40,921 nucleotides of DNA from positions 1 through 40,921 of the forward strand of contig MHSA01000013.1 of NCBI GenBank assembly GCA_001821135.1, in the 5' to 3' direction. The DNA is from Candidatus Taylorbacteria bacterium RIFCSPLOWO2_01_FULL_48_100 (GTDB lineage Bacteria; Patescibacteriota; Minisyncoccia; Phycocordibacterales; UBA10002). The notes below the pieces were generated by a model that was not told the origin of the DNA, did not search any database, and saw only the letters and a list, made by a program, of their open reading frames with translations. The position numbers were made by a program, and so were the translations under genes. This document shows positions 7,290 to 14,583 of this stretch, piece by piece; positions within the stretch are counted from its first letter, which is position 1, and the number at the start of each line of letters is the position of its first letter.

Positions 7290-8216
7290 TTGAAAACAAA
7301 GACCTTGCTCCTTGACACCCTACCGTCGTGGTATCGGCTCTCTTGGAATGCCTCTCAAAATGCTCTGCAAATTCATATTGCTGAAGCGTACATAGCCGCA
7401 CTTCCGCCAATTCCAGACAATTCTCCTCTACGGATTTTCGCTGAGAAAAAAGTATCCGGCGATTTATTTGCTTCTTATAGTTTAGACCTAACTGCAAAAC
7501 AGTTTGGTTTTAACGGAAGTGTCCGCAGATTAGACGCCACGGATCCAAAAACTGGATTCGTATCTTTTTCGGTTGCTTTGCCGAGAGTTCATACTTCCAC
7601 AGGAATGGCTTGTCAGGAATGCGGCGGCACAGGCGAAAGCGACGATCATCGATGTTTCCACTGTAACGGGTTTAAGCTGGAAATGAAATACGACTGGTAC
7701 GGCGCGTATTCAATTACCGAGAGTTTACAGTTGCTATTCTGGCTCTTGGATATAAGGCTGGAAGCAGAAATGCATACTGAAGTTCCGCAACTGTTCACAC
7801 TTCATTTGTGCGCGGAGCGCAGTATGCATGGAAGTTCTATGGGCGGTCATTTAGGTAAGGATGCGCTGAAGATGTTAAGGTGTGTTATTGCTTCCGGCAA
7901 AGAGCGTTGCGTAAATGTAGAACGCCGAATTACAGAGGCACTTACCCAATCGTGGCAACATATGATGGCTAAATGCGACTACGATAACCATAATCTTCGT
8001 GTGGAAATTCGCGAAGATGCGAATCTTTTTATCACATGTCCTGGAGATGCCGCTGGAGTATATACCGTAAACGAAAATTGGAGGGCGAGCTACGATAAAG
8101 GTTGCGACATTAGTTGCCACAATATGGATAATCCGACACAGGCGCTTGCGTGTCTTGCGGGGCTTGCTGTTTTTTCCGAAGAGTTGGAAAAAGAATGGCT
8201 CTTGTGGAATGAATAA
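7290..8216 (+). CDS. Unrecognised protein with a CxxC...CxxC zinc finger
   Basis: 308 residues starting at TTG, supported by AAAGGA seven nt upstream. Four cysteines at about 108, 111, 122 and 125 (CQECGGTGESDDHRCFHCNG) form a DnaJ-like zinc ribbon. A hydrophilic domain precedes it, and a longer mixed domain rich in His and Cys (HLCAERSMHGSSMGGHLG; ISCHNMDN) follows. No signal peptide or membrane helix. I do not recognise the family. It is a single-gene unit with its own promoter region and a strong terminator. Confidence 0.6.
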   Translation: MKTKTLLLDTLPSWYRLSWNASQNALQIHIAEAYIAALPPIPDNSPLRIFAEKKVSGDLFASYSLDLTAKQFGFNGSVRRLDATDPKTGFVSFSVALPRVHTSTGMACQECGGTGESDDHRCFHCNGFKLEMKYDWYGAYSITESLQLLFWLLDIRLEAEMHTEVPQLFTLHLCAERSMHGSSMGGHLGKDALKMLRCVIASGKERCVNVERRITEALTQSWQHMMAKCDYDNHNLRVEIREDANLFITCPGDAAGVYTVNENWRASYDKGCDISCHNMDNPTQALACLAGLAVFSEELEKEWLLWNE

Positions 8217-8241
8217 AGACAAAAAGTGGATTTTTGAGCAC

Positions 8242-8290
8242 CCGCCCAGCATTTCGTAGTAAGTGTTGGGCGGTTTTCTTTTTGTCTTTT
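8242..8290 (+). terminator. Intrinsic terminator after the zinc-finger gene
   Basis: Stem CCGCCCA...TGGGCGG (8242-8273) followed by a T-rich tract. The leuS promoter starts right after it. Confidence 0.85.
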
Positions 8291-8296
8291 TTGCTG

Positions 8297-8302
8297 TAAA
8301 AT
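8297..8302 (+). promoter_or_regulatory. -10 element of leuS, leaderless
   Basis: TAAAAT, 7 nt before ATG 8310. The upstream in-frame ATG at 8301 overlaps the hexamer, so 8310 is the likely start. Confidence 0.5.
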
Positions 8303-8309
8303 GAATACT

Positions 8310-10544
8310 ATGAAATCCTACAATCATTCTGCGATTGAAAAGAAATGGAAGAAAAAGTGGGGTAATAACCTATACAAAACGCCAGATAAGAAAAAAGGCG
8401 CAGAGAATTTTTATTTGCTGACCGAGTTTCCATACCCGTCGGGCAACCTTCATGTGGGGCATTGGTACGCGTTTGCCGTGCCCGACATACTCGCGCGGTA
8501 TTTGCGGATGAACGGCAAGAATGTTTTGTACCCAATCGGGTTTGATGCGTTTGGACTTCCTGCGGAAAACGCCGCGCTAAAGCGCGGTCTCAACCCACGA
8601 AAGTGGACAGATGGGAATATCGCCTATATGCGCAAGCAGTTGCGCTCTATGGGTGCGTCTTTTGACTGGTCGCGCGAAGTCGTTACCGCCGACCCAGCAT
8701 ACTACCGCTGGACGCAGTGGCTTTTTTTGCAACTTTTTAAGCGCGGGCTCATGTATCGCAAAAAGACGGAGGTGAATTGGTGTCCGAAAGACAAGACGGT
8801 ACTCGCCAACGAACAGGTGAAAGACGGGAAGTGCGAACGGTGTGATACGGAGGTTGAGAAAAAACAGATGGAGCAATGGAACATTAAAATTACCGATTAT
8901 GCAGAACGACTTCTGAAAGATCTTGACAGCGTTGACTTTCCGGAAGAAATAAAAGCGGCGCAGAGAAATTGGATAGGGAAGTCGGAAGGAGCAACGGTAA
9001 AGTTCCAAATCACAGAACACAAAACACAAACAAATCACGGAACACAAAACAAAAAGGAAGTAGAGGTATTTACTACTCGTCCAGACACTTTGTTTGGGGT
9101 TTCGTTTATTGCGCTCGCGCCGTCTCATTCGCTCGCGAAAGATGTAAAAAATCTGCGCGCTATAAATCCGGCAAACAACGATGAGGTGCCGGTGTTTGTT
9201 GCCGACTATGTGATGGACGATTACGGCACGGGCGCGGTGATGGGCGTACCTGCTCACGATGAACGCGACCGAGAGTTTGCATTAAAAAATAACATTCCAA
9301 TAAAGAATGCGGATTTTGCATCAACGGAAATAGTGGGGAAGTTCTCCACAAAAACAATTCAGTACAAACTTCACGACTGGACCGTTTCGCGCCAACGGTA
9401 CTGGGGCGTGCCCATTCCGCTTATTAAATGTGAGAAATGCAATTGGGTTGCCGTGCCGGAAAATAAACTACCGGTGAAGTTGCCGGAAATAAAGGACTAT
9501 GTACCGACTGGCGACGGCAAATCGCCGCTCGCAAAAGCGGATAAATGGAAAAGAGTGAAGTGCTCGTCGTGCGGAGCGAGCGCGGAGCGCGAAACCGACA
9601 CGCTGGACACCTTCGTGGATTCCTCGTGGTACTTCCTCCGCTACACCGACCCGAAAAACAAAAAAGAATTCGCTGGGCGCGCAAAAATGGACGCGTGGCT
9701 TCCCGTTGATTTTTATTTAGGCGGTGCGGAACACACCACGATGCATCTTTTGTATTCCCGATTTTGGCATAAGGCGCTCTTTGACTTAGGACTCGTTGCA
9801 GATAAAGAACCGTATGCGCGCCGTATGAACCGCGGGCTTATCCTCGGTCCCGACGGGCATAAGATGAGCAAATCGCGCGGCAATGTCGTGGACCCCGACG
9901 AAGAGGTGAAGCGGCTCGGCGCGGACACAGTGCGTATGTACTTAGCATTTATAGGACCGTATGGAGAGACGGGCTCATACCCGTGGGACAAGGGTGGAAT
10001 CGCTGGTATTCGCCGCTTTTTGGAGCGTGTGTGGCGACTGCAATCAAAACTGGAAATGTACGAAGCGAAACACACTGTTGTTTTACAAAGTGTCTTACAC
10101 CAAACCATAAAAAAAGTCGGGGAGGATATTTCCGCGCTTAAGTTTAATACGGCTATCAGCGCGCTTATGGTGCTCGCGAACGCACTGGAAAAAGAAACCT
10201 CTATCTCGCGCGAGGACTTCTCGGTTTTCGTACGCATGCTCGCGCCGTTCGCTCCGCATATGGCGGAAGAATTGTGGGGCACAGCGAAGTGTGGAAATGG
10301 GTCGGTGCATCGCGCGTCGTGGCCTGCGTATGACGCGCAAAAAACAGAGAGCGAATCGGTAACAATTGTCGTACAGGTGAACGGCAAAGTGCGCGGCTCA
10401 TTCTCCGCGGCGCGCGACATAAGCGAAGCGAACGCATTTTCACAAGCAGAAAAATTACCTGCCGTCTCCGTATGGCTTTCCGATAAAATCATTTCTAAAC
10501 GCTTTTTTGTGAAAAACAAATTGGTGAGTTTTGTGACAAGTTAA
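8310..10544 (+). CDS. leuS: Leucyl-tRNA synthetase, compact form
   Basis: 744 residues, shorter than the usual 800-880. Class I motifs are present: FPYPSGNLHVGH (HIGH), GFDAFGLPAENAA, and HKMSKSRGNVVDP. The CP1 editing domain keeps TTRPDTLFG and the GTGAVMGVPAHDERD segment, but the helical region between them is much reduced. A zinc-ribbon-like pair (CPKD...CERC) is present. The lysine-rich stretch near residue 240 is encoded by a tandem 25-nt duplication (9008-9057). The C-terminus ends soon after the anticodon-binding bundle (FFVKNKLVSFVTS). Confidence 0.95.
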   Translation: MKSYNHSAIEKKWKKKWGNNLYKTPDKKKGAENFYLLTEFPYPSGNLHVGHWYAFAVPDILARYLRMNGKNVLYPIGFDAFGLPAENAALKRGLNPRKWTDGNIAYMRKQLRSMGASFDWSREVVTADPAYYRWTQWLFLQLFKRGLMYRKKTEVNWCPKDKTVLANEQVKDGKCERCDTEVEKKQMEQWNIKITDYAERLLKDLDSVDFPEEIKAAQRNWIGKSEGATVKFQITEHKTQTNHGTQNKKEVEVFTTRPDTLFGVSFIALAPSHSLAKDVKNLRAINPANNDEVPVFVADYVMDDYGTGAVMGVPAHDERDREFALKNNIPIKNADFASTEIVGKFSTKTIQYKLHDWTVSRQRYWGVPIPLIKCEKCNWVAVPENKLPVKLPEIKDYVPTGDGKSPLAKADKWKRVKCSSCGASAERETDTLDTFVDSSWYFLRYTDPKNKKEFAGRAKMDAWLPVDFYLGGAEHTTMHLLYSRFWHKALFDLGLVADKEPYARRMNRGLILGPDGHKMSKSRGNVVDPDEEVKRLGADTVRMYLAFIGPYGETGSYPWDKGGIAGIRRFLERVWRLQSKLEMYEAKHTVVLQSVLHQTIKKVGEDISALKFNTAISALMVLANALEKETSISREDFSVFVRMLAPFAPHMAEELWGTAKCGNGSVHRASWPAYDAQKTESESVTIVVQVNGKVRGSFSAARDISEANAFSQAEKLPAVSVWLSDKIISKRFFVKNKLVSFVTS
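9008..9057 (+). repeat. Tandem 25-nt microduplication inside leuS
   Basis: Two imperfect copies of an AATCAC(A/G)GAACACAAAAC unit, period 25, so the copies are read in different frames (QITEHKTQ then NHGTQNKK). They sit at the entrance to the editing domain. Confidence 0.7.
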
Positions 10545-10590
10545 ATACAAAAAGGGGACTCGTAGAGAGGGTACGCAGGAAAAGATGTGG

Positions 10591-10596
10591 TATAAT
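10591..10596 (+). promoter_or_regulatory. Extended -10 of murG, leaderless
   Basis: TGGTATAAT, 6 nt before ATG 10603; consensus hexamer. No Shine-Dalgarno sequence. Confidence 0.65.
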
Positions 10597-10602
10597 TCTT
10601 GC

Positions 10603-11730
10603 ATGAAAATCGTTTTTACTGGAGGTGGAACGGGCGGGCATTTCTACCCGATTATCGCCATTACAGAAGAAATCCGCACCCTCGTGCGCGAACAGCGCCT
10701 CGTCGCGCCACAACTCTTTTTCTTTGCTCCCGCTCCATACGATGCAGGGCTTCTCGCAAAAAACGAAGTACGGTTTGTAAAAATACCAGCAGGAAAACTT
10801 CGGCTCTACGCAGACAAAAGAAATCTCACCGATGCGCTCGCGACTGTGTGGGGCGTTGTTAGAGCACTTTGTATGCTTTTTGTGAATTACCCCGATGTCG
10901 TATTCGGCAAAGGCGGATATGGGAGCTTTCCGACCTTGCTCGCCGCGCGCATCTTGCGCATTCCAGTCGTCATTCACGAATCCGATTCTGTGCCTGGTAG
11001 GGTGAACAAATGGGCGGGAAGGTTTTCGTCGTGTATCGCGGTTTCCTTCGCACAAGCGGCATCTTTTTTCCCCGCGGAAAAAACCGCGTGGACGGGGCAT
11101 CCGATTCGGCGAGCGCTTCGCGGGCTGGAATCTGAAGGCGCCTATGAGTTTTTGAAATTAGAAAGAGATGTGCCCGTGCTTATCGTATTAGGCGGTTCGC
11201 AGGGCGCTCAATCAATAAACGATCTTATTCTCTCATCACTTCCAAAACTCACGGAACAATTTCAGATTATCCACCAGACAGGGAAAGAAAACCTTGTCGA
11301 CGCGGAAGCGCGCGGGCGCGTGATTCTTGAAGGAACAGGTCGTAATACTCGTTATCACCCATTTGCGTTTTTAGATGAACAGGCGCTACAAATGGCAGCA
11401 AGCGTTTCCTCACTCGTTGTCTCACGCGCAGGTTCAACTATTTTTGAAATTGCGGGGTGGGGAATTCCGGCAATCATTATTCCAATCGCCGAATCAAATG
11501 GCGCTCATCAGCGCAAAAACGCGTACGCCTATGCCGAATCCGGTGCGGCGGCAGTGCTTGAGGAAACTAATCTCTCTACTGCACTTTTTCTCGCTGAGAT
11601 TGCAAAGATTATGGGCGACGAAAGCCGCCGCGAACGAATGCTCCAGGCGGCTGGCGCATTCGCGCATCCGCTCGCCGCGCGCGTGATTGCGGAGAAATTA
11701 TTAGAAATAGGATTATCTCATGAACGCTAA
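10603..11730 (+). CDS. murG: UDP-GlcNAc:undecaprenyl-PP-MurNAc-pentapeptide GlcNAc transferase
   Basis: 375 residues, normal length. MurG transfers GlcNAc to lipid I on the inner face of the membrane to make lipid II. Visible motifs: N-terminal TGGGTGGHFYP, FGKGGYGSFPTLLAA, HESDSVPGRVNKW, LGGSQGAQSIN, and the UDP-GlcNAc-binding SRAGSTIFEIAGWGIPAIIIP. Start 10603 gives the canonical MKIVFTGGGTGGH; an earlier in-frame ATG at 10585 lies upstream of the -10. The last 11 nt overlap gltX. Confidence 0.95.
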   Translation: MKIVFTGGGTGGHFYPIIAITEEIRTLVREQRLVAPQLFFFAPAPYDAGLLAKNEVRFVKIPAGKLRLYADKRNLTDALATVWGVVRALCMLFVNYPDVVFGKGGYGSFPTLLAARILRIPVVIHESDSVPGRVNKWAGRFSSCIAVSFAQAASFFPAEKTAWTGHPIRRALRGLESEGAYEFLKLERDVPVLIVLGGSQGAQSINDLILSSLPKLTEQFQIIHQTGKENLVDAEARGRVILEGTGRNTRYHPFAFLDEQALQMAASVSSLVVSRAGSTIFEIAGWGIPAIIIPIAESNGAHQRKNAYAYAESGAAAVLEETNLSTALFLAEIAKIMGDESRRERMLQAAGAFAHPLAARVIAEKLLEIGLSHER

Positions 11731-12622
11731 CCAAAAAACTGTCGTTCGCTTTGCTCCAAGCCCTACAGGTCCGTTGCATATTGGCGGTGCGCGTACTGCG
11801 CTTTTCAATTATATTTTCGCCAAACAGCGCGGGGGGAAGTTTATTTTACGCATTGAAGACACCGACAAAGAACGGTCGGAGAAAAAATACGAAGAAGATA
11901 TTTTGTCTGGCATCAAGTGGCTCGGCATTATTCCCGACGAAATATATCGCCAATCGGAACGGACGGAGATTTACAAGAGACATCTTGATGCTCTCATAAA
12001 AAACGGCGCGGCGTATGTATCGCGAGAGGCGAAGAGAGATGGAGCGGAAGGGGAAATGGTAGAGGTTGTGCGATTTAAGAATCCGAACAAACGCGTTGCA
12101 TTTAGCGATATGGTTCGCGGCGAGGTGTCTTTTGACACCACCGAACTCAAGGACTTTGTCATCGCTAAATCAGTAACCGAACCATTATTTCATCTTGCCG
12201 TTGTTGTTGACGATTTTGAGATGGGAATCACGCATATCATTCGCGGCGAAGACCATATTTCCAACACGCCGAGGCAGATTTTAATTCAAGAAGTGCTTGG
12301 TTTTTCACGCCCAATATACGCGCACATTCCGCTTATATTAGCAAAAGACCGAAGCAAACTCTCAAAACGAAAACACGGCGAAGCCGTGTCGCTCGCGCAC
12401 TACCGTGCGCTCGGTTACACTCCGGAAGCAATTATAAATTTCCTCGCGTTACTCGGCTGGCACCCTTCTGCAAGCGATGCGAGCGAAGTGCTCTCGTTTG
12501 CAGACCTTGTGGCGCAATTTCAACTAGAACGAGTGCAAAAAGGCGGTGCAGTGCTGGATGCAAACAAGCTCAATTGGCTGAACAAGCATTACACAAAGAA
12601 AAAAGATATGATAGGGGAATGA
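11720..12622 (+). CDS. gltX: Glutamyl-tRNA synthetase, truncated: no anticodon-binding domain
   Basis: 300 residues against about 470 for bacterial GluRS. The catalytic domain is complete: PSPTGPLHIGGARTALFNY, LRIEDTDKERS, HLAVVVDDFEMGITHIIRGEDH, KLSKRKHG (KMSKS type). The stem-contact region runs to ANKLNWLNKHY, then the protein ends in TKKKDMIGE at TGA. The C-terminal helical bundles that read the anticodon are missing. Glu-Q-RS (YadB) is similarly short, but these motifs and the RGEDHISNT segment are those of genuine GluRS. The M23 gene starts by ATGA overlap at this stop, and a -10 hexamer is embedded in the last codons. Confidence 0.88.
   Translation: MNANQKTVVRFAPSPTGPLHIGGARTALFNYIFAKQRGGKFILRIEDTDKERSEKKYEEDILSGIKWLGIIPDEIYRQSERTEIYKRHLDALIKNGAAYVSREAKRDGAEGEMVEVVRFKNPNKRVAFSDMVRGEVSFDTTELKDFVIAKSVTEPLFHLAVVVDDFEMGITHIIRGEDHISNTPRQILIQEVLGFSRPIYAHIPLILAKDRSKLSKRKHGEAVSLAHYRALGYTPEAIINFLALLGWHPSASDASEVLSFADLVAQFQLERVQKGGAVLDANKLNWLNKHYTKKKDMIGE
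12607..12612 (+). promoter_or_regulatory. -10 element of the M23 peptidase gene, inside the gltX 3' end
   Basis: TATGAT, 6 nt before ATG 12619, the same spacing as the leaderless promoters elsewhere in the window. Confidence 0.45.
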
Positions 12623-13875
12623 GACGGGTTTTTTCAATTACGCTTTTTCTCGCGCTCTTTATAGCAGTCGGCGTTGCCTCTGCAGACATTTCCGATTTGC
12701 AGTACAAAATTAGTGAGCGCAATCAGCAGATTGCCGCGCTGGAAAAAGAAATTGCTGCGTATCAGGGCGAGTTGGACAAGCTCGGCGGCGAAGCAAATTC
12801 CCTCAAAAATGCTATTTCCGAGCTGGATATAACGCGGCGAAAACTTCTTGCGGAAATTACAGCAACGGAAAGCAAAATTAGCGCCGCTACGCTGTCTATT
12901 GATTCACTCACCGAAAATATAGCCGTCCAGCAGGTAAGCATTGGGCGCGGAAGTGCGGGAATGGAAAAGACCCTGCGCATTCTTGCCGAAAACGGCCGCT
13001 CTAGTATGGCGGAGATTTTCTTGAACGAAAACGGATTTTCGGGCGCGTGGCGCGAGGCGGACGCGCTCCGCGTTGTGCAAGCGCGCCTCGCAGAGCGCGT
13101 TCGTTCAGTAAAAGAATTAAAAGCGGGGCTTGAGAGCGACCGAGAAAAACTTGACGCGAAGCGAAAAGAACTTACCGCGCTCAAGGGCGAGCTAGCGGAC
13201 CGCAAGCGCATTGCCGACGGCCAGCGCGCGGAACAACAGTCGTTTCTTAATCAAACCAAAAATAAAGAAGTTAATTATCAGAAACTCTTGGACGCGCGCC
13301 TCGCTCTGCGCGAGTCGTTCGCACAGGAGCTTCTGGAATATGAATTGCAGTTGAAATTTGAACTAGACCCGTCGCGGCTCCCGCAGTCCGGCTCAGGCGT
13401 TCTGAAATGGCCGTTGAACAATGTGAAGATTACGCAATATTTTGGCAACACTGCGTTTGCAAAAAGCGGCGCGTACAACGGAAGCGGACACAACGGAATT
13501 GATTTTCGCGCAAGCATAGGCACGCCCGTCAAATCCTCTTTGAGCGGCGTCGTTAAGGGAGTGGGGGACACAGACAAGACCTGCGCGGGCGCGTCGTACG
13601 GCAAATGGATTTTGATTGAACACGGCAACGGTCTCTCAACGCTCTACGCGCATCTATCGCTCATCCGTGTATCGGAAGGGCAGAGTGTTTCCACAGGCGA
13701 AGTTATCGGCTACAGCGGTGTAACTGGCTACGCGACAGGTCCGCATTTGCACCTCACCGTTTTTGCAACACAGGGCGTTTCCATCGCCACGCGCCCAAGC
13801 CGTGTGTGCGGGCGCAATTACATCCTCCCCGCCGCCAACCCAAACGCCTACCTCAACCCGCTTTCGTATTTATGA
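12619..13875 (+). CDS. Secreted coiled-coil M23 (LytM) peptidase, EnvC-like
   Basis: 418 residues. A signal peptide (about 1-22, ending GVASA) is followed by a long coiled coil (24-110 and 165-255) and a LytM domain at about 285-405. Metal ligands are intact: HNGIDFR (HxxxD) and GPHLHLTV (HxH), so it should be an active zinc endopeptidase that cuts peptidoglycan cross-links, rather than an EnvC-type non-catalytic activator. A Cys pair (DKTCAG, SRVCGR) in the domain may form a disulfide. The start is the ATG at 12619 overlapping the gltX stop. Confidence 0.9.
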   Translation: MRRVFSITLFLALFIAVGVASADISDLQYKISERNQQIAALEKEIAAYQGELDKLGGEANSLKNAISELDITRRKLLAEITATESKISAATLSIDSLTENIAVQQVSIGRGSAGMEKTLRILAENGRSSMAEIFLNENGFSGAWREADALRVVQARLAERVRSVKELKAGLESDREKLDAKRKELTALKGELADRKRIADGQRAEQQSFLNQTKNKEVNYQKLLDARLALRESFAQELLEYELQLKFELDPSRLPQSGSGVLKWPLNNVKITQYFGNTAFAKSGAYNGSGHNGIDFRASIGTPVKSSLSGVVKGVGDTDKTCAGASYGKWILIEHGNGLSTLYAHLSLIRVSEGQSVSTGEVIGYSGVTGYATGPHLHLTVFATQGVSIATRPSRVCGRNYILPAANPNAYLNPLSYL

Positions 13876-13898
13876 TGGTGGTTATCCACAGTTTTGAT

Positions 13899-13927
13899 TT
13901 GTCATTGAATATATAGTCGGGTATGCT
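13899..13927 (+). promoter_or_regulatory. Promoter of the lexA operon, leaderless
   Basis: -35 TTGTCA (13899-13904), 17-nt spacer, -10 TATGCT (13922-13927), then 7 nt to ATG 13935. No recognisable SOS box of the CTGT-N8-ACAG or GAAC-N4-GTTC kinds in the 60-bp gap. Confidence 0.6.
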
Positions 13928-13934
13928 GTTTTAG

Positions 13935-14582
13935 ATGAAAGATGCAATAACAACAAGGCAAAAAGAGTTGTTGTTTATCATTTATGAGTACATTAAAAAT
14001 GAGGGGTATCCGCCTTCTGTCGCAGAAATGCGCGAGCGGCTCGGCGTGTCGTCTAACCAATCAATTCTTGACTTACTTGATAAATTAAAGAAGGGCGGTT
14101 TTGTGCGGCGCAATGAAGCAGGCGCACGAAATATAGCAATACTCCCGCTTGGCTATAAAGCACTTGGCGCGCCCGCGCTGACCCCTTTTATGGGGGTTAC
14201 TAGCGCTGGCGCACCGATTGAAGCGATTGAAGTTAGCGGCGAGTGGCGCACCGTTTCGCACGGCGATGAGAAAGTTGAGCGGCTACAAGAGGATATTTTT
14301 ATGTTACGCATATCCGGTGATTCTATGATAAACGCAGGCATAGACGACGGCGACACGGTGCTGGTGCAAACAAAAAAAGAGTTCGTGTCAGGTGAAATTG
14401 TATATGCTCAAATTGGCAGCGAAGGCACTATTAAGAGATTCGTTTCAGATGATAAGCCACCTTATGTATTTCTCAAACCGGAAAATCCAAAATACAAGAA
14501 TATTCTATGCACGGACGAAGTTGAGTTAAAAGGGAAAGTTATTTCTGTGTTAAAAAGCGATTATTGGAAAGCGATAAAATAA
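13935..14582 (+). CDS. lexA: LexA-type repressor, first gene of a restriction operon
   Basis: 215 residues. N-terminal winged helix (ITTRQKELLFIIYEYIKNEG; recognition around SSNQSILDLLDKL) and a C-terminal S24 self-cleavage domain: scissile Ala91-Gly92 in VTSAGAPIEA, catalytic Ser130 (ISGDSM) and Lys167 (GTIKRF). All residues needed for RecA-stimulated autoproteolysis are present. One nt separates its stop from the ATG of the nuclease-methylase gene, so the repressor and the restriction genes must share a message. Either it is the cell's SOS repressor with captured cargo, or a LexA-like repressor dedicated to this operon. Confidence 0.88.
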   Translation: MKDAITTRQKELLFIIYEYIKNEGYPPSVAEMRERLGVSSNQSILDLLDKLKKGGFVRRNEAGARNIAILPLGYKALGAPALTPFMGVTSAGAPIEAIEVSGEWRTVSHGDEKVERLQEDIFMLRISGDSMINAGIDDGDTVLVQTKKEFVSGEIVYAQIGSEGTIKRFVSDDKPPYVFLKPENPKYKNILCTDEVELKGKVISVLKSDYWKAIK

Positions 14583-14583
14583 T

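Noticed and set aside
12600-12700. Frameshift explaining the short gltX
   Set aside because: The following sequence encodes the M23 signal peptide and coiled coil, and I saw no anticodon-domain sequence in any frame.
13876-13934. SOS box in the lexA promoter
   Set aside because: Neither the E. coli nor the Gram-positive consensus is visible; the operator of this lineage is unknown to me.
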